64,000 bases of DNA from Adenophora triphylla var. japonica (lineage: Eukaryota; Streptophyta; Magnoliopsida; Asterales; Campanulaceae), in the NCBI GenBank assembly GCA_022495995.1, contig JAFEMH010002321.1:124001-188000 (forward strand), in the 5' to 3' direction. The translations under genes and the position numbers were made by a program. Below are positions 23,654 to 33,722 of the stretch, piece by piece. The notes under the pieces are model-generated. The model made no database searches. It had not been told where the DNA came from and saw only the letters and a list, made by a program, of their open reading frames with translations. How positions within the stretch are numbered: position 1 is the stretch's first letter; every line of letters starts with the position of its first letter.

Positions 23654-23745
23654 ATACTGTCAGTCTGCTCCCAACTCCTAGGCTTTGTTACCAATTGAAA
23701 TTGAGATTGTCTATGGCTTAGAACAAGTGAGGCTAAAATTACTCG
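23654..23745 (-). other. Inverted Sirevirus LTR-end plus primer-site fragment
   Basis: Read on the minus strand, this is GCCTCACTTGTTCTAAGCC..CAATTTCAA followed by TTGGTAACAAAGCCTAGG. It is an LTR 3' end followed by a variant primer site and leader start. It faces the plus-strand LTR end at 23610-23653, with a short spacer, so two LTR ends sit tail to tail. Confidence 0.7.
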
Positions 23746-24192
23746 GGATTTCGCGCGGACGCGAAACGCGGTTGTCTTTCGCGGAGGGTTGGTGTCTGAG
23801 ACCTCGCTTCATGGGAAGGGAATGAGGAGTCGCCACGCGGTTTTGTATTTTGAGCCCAAACGTTGAGAAACGGCTTTAGTGAAAATGGTGTCGTTTTTAT
23901 TGGTAGCAAAAACTTAGGAAAAGGCTATTGAAAACAGGGGATCATTTTTATGGGTAGCAAAAACGAGTAAAAAGCATTTTGAGTACCAGAAATTGTTAGG
24001 TTCGGAGGTCACGTTACGTTTCGGGAAGAGTATCACGAGATCACCCGAAACGCCTCGTATGACGAGTCTTTCCACCTTTCTCAAAAATCGTGTGCATGTG
24101 TATGTGTGTTTTGAAATGGGGGCTTGAATGACAAGCTTAATCTTGGTTTGAATGTCAAACGTTGATTAGGTGACTTTGTTTGGAAAGACGAG

Positions 24193-24447
24193 CGTTTGAA
24201 TGACAAACGTCGATTTTTAGTTTGAAATGAGCGTTTGCGTGGCAAACGTCGATTTTGGATTTGAAAAGGAGTTCGAAGGTCGAACTCCAGTTTTTTGAAC
24301 CGGGCGAGTCATTGTTAACGATTTTTACGGGAAAAAGCGTATTAAATGATTTTAAATGTCAAAAGTCGGCTTTTAGTTTAAAGATGAGCGTTTGGATGCC
24401 AAACATCATTTCGCGTATTTTTGAAAGAGAGTTCGAAGGACGAACTC
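24193..24447. repeat. Hairpin words CGTTTG..CAAACG and GAGTTCG..CGAACTC
   Basis: GAGTTCGA-AGG-TCGAACTC (24269-24287) is a perfect 8-bp stem; a sister with 7-bp arms is at 24429-24447. CGTTTG-n5-CAAACG occurs near 24193-24209 and 24232-24248, and a one-mismatch version lies near 24388. The same CGTTTG word returns in the 3' UTR at 26612-26690. All lie downstream of the LTR TATA box on the element's strand, hence in transcribed RNA. Confidence 0.8.
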
Positions 24448-24514
24448 CGATTTTGAACCGGGCATTACATTGTTAACGATTTTTACGGGAAAAAGCGTAT
24501 TAAATGATTTACGA

Positions 24515-24810
24515 TCAACGAATCGGGTTGCGACTCGGACTTTGAAAAGTAAATACTATCACGATCCAAATAGGTCGGACTTGTAAATGACAATATTTAA
24601 ATGCGGTATCGACGGAATCGAACGATTCGGAATCATAAATGACGATCAACGAGCCAAACGACTCGGAATTGTAAATGACAATCGACGAGCCAAAACGGCT
24701 CGGAATGGTAAAGTTGCATGAAATGTAAAGGACGTTCGACGGATCAAACGGTCCGAAATTGTAAATGACAGAAAAGTAAATGACGATCGACGGATCGGTC
24801 GATTCGGAGT
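24515..24810. repeat. Array of variable 5-bp-arm hairpins
   Basis: Units of ~36-90 bp built on GAC-N5-(gaac/aaac/ggtc)-N5'-GGA. Arms: GAATC/GATTC at 24615-24628 (perfect), GAGCC/GGCTC at 24687-24701 (perfect), GAGCC/GACTC at 24651-24664, GGATC/GGTCC at 24741-24754, GGATC/GATTC at 24792-24805, GAATC/GACTC at 24520-24536. Arms differ between units while complementarity is largely kept, with some mismatches being wobble pairs on one strand. Confidence 0.7.
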
Positions 24811-25250
24811 TATAAATGACAAAAAAGTAAACGGAACGGGGTCGGAACGCCGTTTTAACCCGTGATTACTTCTCTTACGGGAAGAGAAGAGGATCGAGGG
24901 GCTAAAACGTATCGGACCCCGTTAGACGGAGGCGTCTACATTTCAATAACGTTGTTCGAAACGATTGTAGCGACTGGCGCATAAACCGAGACGAAACGAG
25001 AGATTAGAGAGAGGGAGTTATACCTATGGATAGGGTCGACTCCTTTGGCTCGAGAGGTGTATACGGGATACGGAAAGTAGTTTGGAACGGTGTTTCGGAG
25101 TGGAGGAGGACGTATTTTATTGAAATACGGAGTTTTCACGCAAAACGAGGTAAAATCGAGGCTCGGGAGGGGTGAGAATCAGTTTAGGCCGTGAGGTTTT
25201 GGTGGAGGGGGGGGTAATTTTTGTTGTTACAAATGGCTTTGACATCCTCT

Positions 25251-25382
25251 CTATTTATAGGCGAAATTTCAGTAGGAGTCCGGCCGGACTTAGACTGAAA
25301 TCCAGGGGGTTTTGTGAAACTTTGGGAATTTGAGGGACTTGCTGGCAATTTCTGAAGTCTGCAAAGGGAGTCCGGCCGGACT
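25251..25382 (-). promoter_or_regulatory. LTR promoter: TATA box with two upstream palindromes
   Basis: TATA (complement of 25251-25260) is preceded on the minus strand by AGTCCGGCCGGACT at 25277-25290 and again at 25369-25382. That is about 17 and 109 bp upstream. Both are perfect 14-bp palindromes followed by similar text (GAGACTG..CCAGGGG). Related CCGGCCGGA words recur at 26873 and 28571. Confidence 0.85.
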
Positions 25383-25785
25383 GAGACTGTATACCAGGGG
25401 TATTTTAGTCTTTTGGCCTTGATTTTTGATTGAAAGGTGACTAGAGGGAGGTGGCATGCTTGCCACGCGTCCCATGAGTCACCAAATGTGTGGGAGTTCG
25501 TTCCCGGGTCCCGATTTTGTCCGTTTTTTAAAAAACAGTCCGAAAAATGTCCGAAATGCCCCCGAAAAGTGCCAGAAAGTGCATTTTTCAGGGAAAGCCA
25601 TACTTTCACGTGCGATGACGTGTGTTAAGTACGTTTCGACGTCGGGATGCACGGGGCAGTCCCGGGATGTCTCGTTGGCATGGCAACGGGGAGTTAACGA
25701 GTTTCGGTTAACCTGGAGCGGGCCAGTTAACGGATTTCGGTTAACTTTCTGACGGATTTTGACGATCCGGATTTGGGTACTTACA

Positions 25786-27034
25786 GTTAGCCCCTCAGCG
25801 AAGTCTCTTCCGAAGGAAGTGGGGTCGTTGAAAAAGATAAGGATCCAAATCGGGATGCCTTACTTTGGAAGAGACCTGGGTGGTCAGCTGGCTGGACCCT
25901 TAGCGAAAGGATTCCTATGTATCCCGAGCGAGAATCAAGCCGATCGTAGTTCGTAGGTGCAAAGACCGCGCATGGGGACCTTGACCTGAGCGAGACCGTT
26001 GGGAGGCGTCTAAACCTGAATGAGACCATTGCGAGGTACCAGAACCTGAATGGAGACTATTGTGAGGCGTCTGAACCTGGGACTTCTGAAACCTTTGAGG
26101 GTGTGTGGCGCCTCAAACCGGGATGGTAAAGCATACGAGGGCGTGTGGCGCCTCAAACCGGAGTTGCTGAAACATACGAGGGCGTGTGGCGCCTCAAACC
26201 GGAGTTGCTGAATCATACGAGGGCTTATGGCGCCTCAAACCGGAGTTGCTGAATCATACGAGGGCGTGTGGCGCCTCAAACCGGAGTTGCGAGGATACGT
26301 TTATCCTGAGATGAAGGCGTTCGTGCCTTGAATCTTGGGCTTACGTTGGATCGCCCGGGTTTATCCTGCTGGGGATAGGGTGGCAAATGATGGGAACGGT
26401 TGTGTTAAACTGGCGTTATTAACAACTCGGAAGGATTGACGTTTCTTCTTTAGAATCCTGCTGGGGATGAGCATTCGGGCTTACCTTGATGGCCGCTGAG
26501 GTGGAACGATCGGGCTTACAACTGGCGGCCAGGGAGATGTACGTTGGTGAAAACCAATAAATTTTAACGTCGGGAGACGGAATTGTAACTGGAATGTCCG
26601 GAGACATGGTCGAGCGTTTGAATGTCAAACGTCAACTGAGGATTGAATTTAACGTCTGGAGACGGACGCGAGCGTTTGAATGTCAAAGTCGACTGGGAAT
26701 TTAAGACGAGCGTTAGTGAAAACTAACTGGGAATTTATCCTCGGGGGATGGGGTGTTAGAAATGTCTAACTGGGGGGAAATTTTACACTTTTGGAGGCCA
26801 AAAGGGGTAAAATTTGAACTGCCCAAAGTTGAGGGGCTGAATTGGAAGGAATCTTTTCTGGTGCACTAAGATTCCGGCCGGACTTGGACTAAGTTTGACC
26901 AGGTTCAAATCAGCTCCAAGTCCGACGCAAACCAAACCATTTCCACCATCATTTTCGACGAGGAAGGAGAGAGAGGAGAGAAAATTTTCACCCAAAATTG
27001 TGAGATTTGCTCAAATTTGTGAAGGAAAATTGCT
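25786..27034 (-). other. Tat element polypurine tract and 3' UTR
   Basis: Minus-strand TCGCTGAGGGGCTAAC abuts the LTR. The block at 25909-25952 (TATGTATCCCGAGCGAGAAT and flanks) matches a 3' motif seen in two other Tat elements here. A 41-bp minisatellite (26097-26290) and two CCTGCTGGGGAT words (26368, 26457) follow. No sense-strand gene is seen. Confidence 0.75.
26097..26290 (+). repeat. 41-bp minisatellite, about five copies
   Basis: The core GTGTGGCGCCTCAAACCGGA recurs with GGCGCC starting at 26107, 26147, 26188, 26229 and 26270, so the period is 40-41 bp. Copies are 85-100 percent alike. GGCGCC is itself a palindrome. It lies in the 3' UTR of the minus-strand Tat element. Confidence 0.9.
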
Positions 27035-28171
27035 ATGAAAGGTGATTGGGAACCAATGGCTCGTCATGGAAGGACCGATGACGAAAAAATGCAGTTGGTT
27101 CGGACCATTCGAACCAATATTCATCCATTGAATCCGGCGGAGTTTTACCCGGCTAGGGATAAACACAACTCCAAAGGAGGGATCAAGAGACAAGTAAGCT
27201 TCCTTCAAATTCCATTAATTTTAAGAATGTGCATTCTTTAAATGTTAGAAATTTAACTAGGAATGAGTTAGGGATTTTGGTGCCCGGATTGGGGCTTTTG
27301 ACTTTGCTATGAACCTTTGTCGAAATTGACTAGGATGTAGTTCAATTGACACTATAGGTAGATGACATAAAAATTTTGGTTGCAAAATTCCATGTCAAAA
27401 TGCATTTTCCAAAATTAATGTAGCTTTAATTCGGGACGGAGTAAATTTTTGAAATGTTCGAAAGAATTCGAAAGTTCCGACTTCGACGGAGTTTTCGGAG
27501 TGCTTTGAAAGTTTCTGATTCGACAGAGTTTTCGGAATGCTTTGAAAGTTCCGGATTCGACGGAGTTTTCGAGATGCTTTGAAAGTTCCGGATTCGACGG
27601 AGTTTTCGAAATGCTTTGAAAGTTCCGGATTCGACGGAGTTTTCGGAGGGTTTTGAAAGTTCCGGATTCGACGGAGTTTTCAAAGGGATGGAAATATATG
27701 TTAGGAAATGAATGAGAACCGTATCTGCATTGCATCCTTTTGACATGCGTTCGTGCATTCTGTTGACGTTGCTTCTGTGCTTAACGTATCCTTGCTTTGT
27801 TCACCTGCAGGGGCGAGGGACGGTCGATACCCACAACCAGAAGAGTCGGGGAGCCTTTGAGGCAGTGAGAGCGTTGTGGGAGGTATTCCCGGACGATGCT
27901 CGAGAGGGAGAGAGGAGTCCACGGCAGCTGGTGCTTGACTCAGGATTGGCTGGGTTTATCAGTGCGGTAGCTGCGACGCAGAGGGCCAGGTCCATGTACG
28001 TGGCTTTGAGCGAGTACTGGTGGGATACGACCCACACTTTTCATTTCAGATGGAGGGAGGCCTTTTGCATATTCCCGCCTGGAGGAATTCGGGGACTATC
28101 TGTTTGCGACGAATCCGGCAACTGCGGAGCAGTGCGTCGAGTGCTCGGATGACGAGCAGAACTCGGAGTAG
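27035..28171 (+). pseudogene. Antisense ORF with plant-mobile-domain-like sequence and a likely intron
   Basis: Plus-strand gene in the 3' region of a minus-strand Tat element, where antisense ORFs are known. Exon 1 runs from ATG 27035 to 27193 (MKGDWEPMARHGRTDDEKMQ..HPLNPAEFYPARDKHN), with donor CAA/GTAAGC. The acceptor TTCACCTGCAG ends at 27810. Exon 2 continues in phase (GTVDTHNQKSRGAFEAVRAL..AFISAV..ALSEYWWDTTHTFHF), reminiscent of the retroelement-associated plant mobile domain. After about 28045 a frameshift is needed to keep a sensible tail (EEFGDYLFATNPATAEQCVE, acidic end, TAG 28169-28171). Family assignment is tentative. Confidence 0.55.
27466..27690 (+). repeat. 37-bp minisatellite inside the putative intron
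   Basis: Six copies of a unit around GTTCCGGATTCGACGGAGTTTTC. The CGACGGA core falls at 27484, 27521, 27558, 27595, 27632 and 27669, an exact 37-bp spacing. The open frames on the minus strand here are repeat artefacts. Confidence 0.95.
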
Positions 28172-28710
28172 TCCTCCTTTACTGCTTTCTCTTTTTTTTA
28201 GACAAAATGTATGTATCGTCTGGAACGATTTGATTTGAACTATATTTGAAAAGGCGCCCGTGGGGCGGAACCTGTATTTCGCGCATCTATTCTGTGATCA
28301 CCTTCTGTTATTTTCGGAAAATAAGGAAGTAGGTTAATCAAAAATAAATAAAATGAAACATGCATAAAAAATTGAACGGGTCAAAATTTATGCCTATATG
28401 CACTGATAATTAATTAATTGCACTGTTGCACGAGCCCGGGGCGGAAGGGATATTGACATTGGTTAAATGAAACTAGGGGCAGCACGCAGATTCATAAGGC
28501 ATGAACAGGGTGTTGTTTGGAATTGCTTCCAATTTAGGAGCAGCTAGGCGCGAGTTGACCGGTCAATCAAGGAGTCCGGCCGGACCAGAGTGAATTTCGA
28601 GTCTTTTAAATTGCGGTTTCGGCTTTGCAATTTGTTAAGAAGCTGCGCATTCGCCTACGATCGATTATTTGAATTCTCTCAAATTTCTAAGGCTTCCTTC
28701 ATTTTCTGGC
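28172..28710. other. Intergenic segment between two antisense ORFs
   Basis: No gene. It carries one more CCGGCCGGA word at about 28571, 140 bp before the next ATG, and A/T-rich sequence. A promoter for the following ORF is plausible but no clear TATA box is seen. Confidence 0.5.
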
Positions 28711-29340
28711 ATGGCTCCCTTTCCTAAGCTATCGTCTCGGATGCAAGAGCGATACCTGGAAAATTTTCAGTCGTGGGTACGGAACCACACGAGGCAGAAC
28801 AAGGGGTTTTTCGAAGGCTGTTACGGAATGAAATCTGTTTGGGCTTTGAAGGAGCTCATGCCAGATTGGGATCTTTTGAGAGCAGCGGGTCGTTTCTGAG
28901 ATGTACGGAGGAATGTGTACAACTTCTCGTACAACGAAATCACTCCTACGTTCGAAGATTTCCGGGCCATTCTGGGAGGACCTGAGACTGAACAGCTAGT
29001 TCTTCCTTATGCTGGTGGCATGGCCACTGTTGAGAAGCTAGTGTCTTTGCTTGGTATCTTGGCTGGAGAAGCATACGGGATGCTGATACTGAATACTAAT
29101 TATGTTGACATTTCGGGACTGCCCGATAGATTTGCCGGAGCTGAGGGGAGCGTCTTCGCGTGGGACGCGTTTGCTCTGTGCGCGATCGCTACTCTGTTCA
29201 CGTTCACGTCTTTGGGTGTGTGCCATCACGGTGTCTTTGGACACTGGTGAGCGATCTTGGAGCGGGGGAGACATCGTGCCATTGGTCTTGGGCGAGACGT
29301 TCTTGGGCATAGGTCGGATGGCGACCGGTAGCCGAACATT
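28711..29340 (+). pseudogene. Antisense ORF fragment, DUF7745/plant-mobile-domain-like
   Basis: Begins at ATG 28711 (MAPFPKLSSRMQERYLENFQ). The central PTFEDFRAILGGPETEQLV is typical of retroelement-linked plant proteins of the DUF7745/plant mobile domain type. TGA at 28897-28899 stands where Trp is expected (RF.DVRRNVYNFSYNEITPTF). Near 29200 a frame change is needed to continue into VCAITVSLDTGERSWSGGDI..ETFLGIGRM. The end is cut by LTR sequence. Function unknown. Confidence 0.6.
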
Positions 29341-30070
29341 ATTCTCTTAAATCTGGGAAAACTAAATTTTTAGATTTCAATGAATGTCCGTACGGACCTT
29401 CTTGCAATTTTTCCCCTACTATAAATAGAGGGCTCCCCCTCCCTCATTTTTCACACCTCCCTCTTCTCCTCTCTCCCTAAGCCTTCAGGCTGCCCTTCTA
29501 AGACCCTTCGGGGCACTCCCGGTCCCTTTTGGTTCCTTTCGGGGCCTTCCGAGCTCCCTCGCGGTGCTCCGAAGCCCTGCCAAGCGCTCTCGAGATGCTC
29601 CCGCGCTGCCTCGAGGCACTCTCGAGGTATTCTGAGGCCCCTCGTGGTACTCCAAAGCCTTGCCAGGTCTATCCTGAGGCGTCCCGGCCCTTTTCGAGCA
29701 AAACCGACGATATTGACGCATGCCGGAACTCTGCCCGAACGCAACCGATGATCCCGACGCACGCCGGAACTCTGCCCGAACACAACCGACGATCTCGATG
29801 CACGACAAAAATCTGCTCGAACGCAATCGACGATCCCAAGGCACGCCGAAACTCTGCCCGAGTACACACCTGACAATCCCGAGGCACGCCGAAGCTCTGT
29901 CCGCAGACAACTGGCACAACAGTTTGTAAACTGATGCCTTTTCTCAATGTTTGGGGCTAAATCAAAACGTCGTGGCGACTCTATAAGCAAAAACACAGCG
30001 AGACACCTCCATCGACCAACCATGCGAGATGCCGGGGCTCCTCGCGCGAGCCGGATCCGGGTAATTTCAG
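29341..30070 (+). repeat. Plus-strand Tat-like LTR fragment
   Basis: TATA box CTATAAATA at 29419-29427. A perfect palindrome GTCCGTACGGAC lies at 29386-29397, 22 bp upstream. Downstream are CT-rich sequence, a ~41-bp repeat array, then the CGTCGTGGCGACTCTA stretch (29969) and GCCGGATCCGGG typical of the end of such LTRs. The start is not defined. The end is cut at about 30070 by the next element's LTR. Confidence 0.6.
29715..29915 (+). repeat. Degenerate ~41-bp tandem repeat
   Basis: About five copies of a unit around GCCGGAACTCTGCCCGAACG, starting near 29721, 29762, 29803, 29844 and 29886. They decay to the right. They lie in the transcribed part of the LTR fragment, and open frames on both strands here are repeat shadows. 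Confidence 0.8.
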
Positions 30071-30254
30071 TATGTCAGACAAAGCTAGGTCGGGACCAAA
30101 GATGGTCGAACAATGAGCTAGGTCGAATGATATTTGTTGATGGGCTGTGGCCCTTGCAATAACTAGGCCGGTTCACTTGATGATGTTGTTGTAATAATGT
30201 CTGAATAATTGGGCTTTATACGTTGGGCCTAGCCCGTCACTTTTATTCCGTTCA
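30071..30254 (-). repeat. Truncated 3' LTR of the Tat element
   Basis: 184 bp matching 40340-40523 (GCTAGGTCGGGA, AATGAGCTAGGTCGA, GTAATAATGTCTGAATAATT). It ends at TTCCGTTCA. The remaining ~370 bp of the LTR are lost at the 30070 junction. The polypurine tract GTTGGGGGCCAC is complementary to 30255-30266. Confidence 0.85.
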
Positions 30255-30764
30255 GTGGCCCCCAACTTTCTGAGTTGACTTTGTCGACCAGGAAGTTATG
30301 AAAAAATTGTGGTCTTAAGTAGCTCGTAATTGGATGATCGACGCTGCTGATTGGTCGACGCTGTTAGATGGTCGACTAAGATGACGTGGCTTGATCTCGA
30401 CCATTGACCTTTTTGACAGCTAGATCCGTTGAAGTGCCGTAAAGATTATAAGGTACGACATTTGGACATTCACCCTGGGAATCGTTTTTGGCATTAATGA
30501 AAAAAATTGACCGTTGTGCCCTTGGCCCTTTGCAATTCAGGTAAGAATTAGGAGAGGTATAAAAGGGTAAATCCTTTTCCTTTTCCAACTTTACAAACCT
30601 TCAAATCTCAAGCATTTGGCAAGTACAAAAGTAAAGCAAGTGATTTCCAGTCGCAATCGAGCTCTATATGCGTTTTTCGTGATCCCCAACCTCGAATTAA
30701 CCAAGGTACCCCTCAATCCTTCAGTAATTTAGGTTTTGATTTCAAATTTTTCTTCAATTCTGCC
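30255..30764 (+). promoter_or_regulatory. Tat 3' UTR with a likely promoter for the antisense ORF
   Basis: After the polypurine tract, a plus-strand TATAAAA lies at 30554, about 210 bp before the antisense ORF ATG at 30765. Between 30340 and 30380 the word GTCGACG/GGTCGAC is repeated three times, about 180 bp upstream of the TATA. This mirrors the layout of the LTR promoters in this window. Promoter activity is inference. Confidence 0.5.
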
Positions 30765-31269
30765 ATGGCTAGGACTTTCGGTTGTGAGAGGGGTGTGAGA
30801 TATGGGTACTGTTTAACCAACCTTAGGGTTTATAAGAGACTAAATGGACCTTGGAAGGAGATGAGTAGGGATGAGTGTATCACCATCCTGAAAGCATGGG
30901 GCCTATGTTGTGGCACTGTGGAGGTCCCTGGTAGAGAAAGCATAGGAGATTTGGAGGTGGACGACCAAAGGGTTGTCCGCTTTCGTCGGCATTGTGAAGG
31001 TCCCTGGTAGAGAAAGCATAGGAGATTTGGAGGTGGACGACCAAAGGGTTATCCGCTTTCGTCTATTCAATAAGCTAATATACCACTATATTATTTTTTA
31101 CATTAGGACTAACAAACCACCATTCCCTAGAGATAGGTTAGAATTCCCAGAGGAATCTAGGTCGCCCATAGATCGCTCTGATGAAACTCCGTCTAGTTCT
31201 GATTCCCCTTTTCCTCTTCTTCTGTAGATATGTCGACTCAAGACTCATCGAGCTCCTCTGGCAACATAG
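30765..31269 (+). pseudogene. Antisense ORF, 5' part
   Basis: Begins MARTFGCERGVRYGYCLTNL. A ~76-bp tandem duplication (GGTCCCTGGTAGAGAAAGCA and flanks at about 30926 and 31002) creates a stop at 31008. The second copy shifts to a frame reading PPFPRDRLEFPEESRSPIDRSDE. A third frame gives MSTQDSSSSSGNI just before the solo LTR insertion. I do not recognise a named domain in this part. Confidence 0.55.
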
Positions 31270-32960
31270 TGTTGGGTTTTGGGATTACAAACGCAGCGGA
31301 AAATATTTATACAACAACAAAACCCTAGCCCTTAGATCCGTCTAGCATGAAGAGATTAGAAACATGAAATAGAATTACATACCTTGAATGCGATTAAGTT
31401 TTGTCAAAATAGATCTCAAAATTCAAGCTTAGAATTTTGATGTCGAATCGGATCTTCTTCTTCCTTGTTCAACCTTGGTGATGAATCAACAAATTGAGAT
31501 CTTCAAGCCTTAGGAGATAAAGCAACCTCCCTCTAATGGTGATACACACGCGAACGAACCAAGAACGCTTCTTGTAGGATTGCTAGATGATCCTCTTGAT
31601 TATTGAATCAATATTCAATAATCAAAGCCAAAACCAATGGAATTATTTAGGTGATTTTGATATTTGATTCTCAATCAAAGATCAAACTTTAGAGTTTCTC
31701 AAACCCTAGGCAAGGATGTGTTTTTGGCTGCCCAAAAGATTATATTTATATCAATATATAAATTCCTAACAATTAGGGTAAATCTTTGACCAAACCAAAA
31801 CTTTTTCACCAAGGAAACCGTGTACGGACAAAACCAGGACGCTGGCACGAGTCGTGCCCATGAGCACGAGTCATGCCCAAGCCTAATTCAAGTCGTTCCA
31901 CGAGTCGTGAAGAAAAAATCACTCGTGCTGCTTTGTGGCACGAGTCGTGCCCAAGGGCACGAGTCGTGACCAAGCCAAAAAGCACTCGTTCCACGAGTCG
32001 TGACCAAACATACAGTCGTACTGATTTTTGTCACTAGTCGTCCCTTATGTCATGAGTCAAGACCCAGGGCATGAGTCGTGCTCCTGGTCACGGGTCGTGA
32101 CAAAAATCCAGAATTGCAATTTTTAGGCAGAATCAAATTCGCTCTTTGTGTGTGACTCAAAAGGAATTATATTATGTTGGTCGTGAGTCGAAATATCGAC
32201 CTCACAAGACATAAGTGGTTTCTAGTAAACCATTATATCCACCCAATTAATATAACATCAAAGTTTGATTCCTCTATAGTTCAAATGTCATAATCCCTTT
32301 GTCCATGATGTCCTATTGAACATGAGTCATGGTCCACGTCTATTCACATGTTCAATGCTTTCTCGATTCCGAATATGTTGATAATCCAAATGCATTTGAT
32401 CTCTATCAAATCACTTAAGTGTGGCCACACATTTCATCAACATCATTCATCGAGGGGCCCAAGCAAACATCTCTCTCAACGAGAGGTACAAATCCCATCT
32501 TGACTTATCATTCTTCCCTACAAGAATCCAATCGTGCCAACATAGCCCTTATTGCTATCCGATTAAAGAAAGTGTTAGGCTATATCAAACACAACGTTCA
32601 TCATGTGGAAGACGATGATAATGTCAGGTTCAAAGGATTCAATGACAAGACTATCATGAGATTTAATCATGACAACAGACCATGTCATAAATCTCATAAG
32701 TAGGTCAACTCCAATACTTGTTCTCTAGCAAGTACCCATAAGTGTAATGTGCATCTCCATGCATATAATCATCTCCATGATTATCCATTACCAACTTATA
32801 CTAGTTATTTATAATAACTAGGGACGCAGTTCAATATAATAAATATGTAAACATATAATGAACCAAATAAACTTTCTCTATAATAAATGATAAAGACTAT
32901 TACATAGCGGTTTAGATTATAAGTCAAACATAACTAAACGTCTGGGGCATTACACCAACA
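31270..32960 (-). mobile_element. Solo LTR, target duplication CATAG
   Basis: 1691 bp starting TGTTGG and ending CCAACA, flanked by CATAG at 31265-31269 and 32961-32965. No coding region. On the minus strand it reads TGTTGGTGTAATGCC at one end and TTTCCGCTGCGTTTGTAATC near the other, like known plant copia LTRs. A TATA-like TATATAAATA is near 31745-31765. The host ORF reads across the empty site (SGNI then VDAF) once one CATAG is removed. Confidence 0.85.
31844..32102. repeat. CACGAGTCGTG dyad array
   Basis: About ten copies of a near-palindrome. The best are GGCACGA-G-TCGTGCC at 31844-31858 and 31937-31951. Others are near 31865, 31898, 31957, 31991 and, more diverged, 32050-32100. They come in pairs with ~8-bp spacers (CCCATGAG, CCCAAGGG). 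On the minus strand they lie about 80-330 bp upstream of the LTR TATA box. Confidence 0.9.
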
Positions 32961-32965
32961 CATAG

Positions 32966-33722
32966 TGGATGCATTCTGCTCGACAGTTGTTCTAGGTCGG
33001 AATGAAAGAGGGTACGTGGCCCCCAGGCCGATTGTTGGAAGGAGAAATGTTGAGTCAAGAATTGAGATACTCCTCAGCTTCTGCGAGATAAGCAGAGATG
33101 ACTTCAGGCTGACTCATTACTCGGAGAAGGAGAGGAAGATCTAGACTTGGGCACACTGGGTCTTAAACAAATCTAGGGTAGCTTTCTTTTATGGCCAATT
33201 TGAGGTCGGGCTACGACTTCCATTGGATCCCTTTATCTGCAAATTCTTAGAGTGCATGGCCGCGGTCCCCATGCAGTTAAGAGCAAACACTGTGAGAGTC
33301 CTGGTGTGCTTCGCTATGGTCTGTCGGTTCGTTGGATACGAGCCGTGTATGAATGCTTTTAGGAGATTCTTCAAGATAGTGGTCAACGACAAGACCTTAG
33401 GGATCAGTACCCCGGCCAAGGCAAAGGACCTCAAACTATTTATAAACTTGCCCGACAAGGTAGTTGGATGGAACACCCATATGATCGTGGTCGAAAGTAG
33501 AAAAGGGTGGACCTTCCCCCTGCCAGAGATGATAACCCGTCCAATGAAAGAAGAGGATTACTGGGTCCCTGACTGGAGCGACGATCTAGCTCGCAAGCTG
33601 GCTTTGGTCGCTCGAATGAGCACGATCACTTGGCAGTGTCTTCACTTGCTAGAGTGGGTTATTTATGAGAGAGAGAGATTCGAGGTCCAATGTCATTCTT
33701 GCAAAAAGACTCTGGGCTCCTA
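32966..33722 (+). pseudogene. Antisense ORF, middle part (gypsy-type transposon domain)
   Basis: After the solo LTR the frame continues (VDAFCSTVVLGRNERGYVAP, SRIEILLSFCEISRDDF) to a TAG near 33142. It then resumes as VAFFYGQFEVGLRLPLDPFI followed by AVPMQLRANTVRVLVCFAMV. This pattern matches the domain described as putative gypsy-type transposon (Transposase_28-like), found antisense in Tat elements. It ends GWTFPLPEM..WVPDWSDDLA and TAG at 33721. Function is unknown. Confidence 0.7.

Larger units (their letters stand above)
23746..25785 (-). repeat. Tat-type gypsy LTR, minus orientation
   Basis: It starts (minus strand) TGTAAGTACCCAAATCCGG at 25785. Near its far end it carries the CGCGTGGCGACTCC stretch typical of Tat-group LTRs. 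The exact far end is unclear because it abuts Sirevirus sequence. TATA box CTATAAATAG is complementary to 25251-25260. The U3 holds two perfect AGTCCGGCCGGACT palindromes. The transcribed part holds many hairpins (24193-24447 and 24515-24810). The purine tract at 25786-25797 identifies it as a 3' LTR. Confidence 0.8.

Noticed and set aside
24515..26290. CRISPR-like array
   Set aside because: Repeats have no unique spacers of constant length, no cas genes are present, and the context is a plant LTR element.
27415..27758. Two overlapping minus-strand ORFs with repeated NSVESGTFK-type peptides
   Set aside because: The 37-bp minisatellite is open in several frames; there is no independent evidence of coding.
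29451..30023. 190-codon minus-strand ORF and overlapping frames in the LTR fragment
   Set aside because: They fall over CT-rich and ~41-bp repeated DNA, which is open by composition. The peptides are repetitive and match no family I know.
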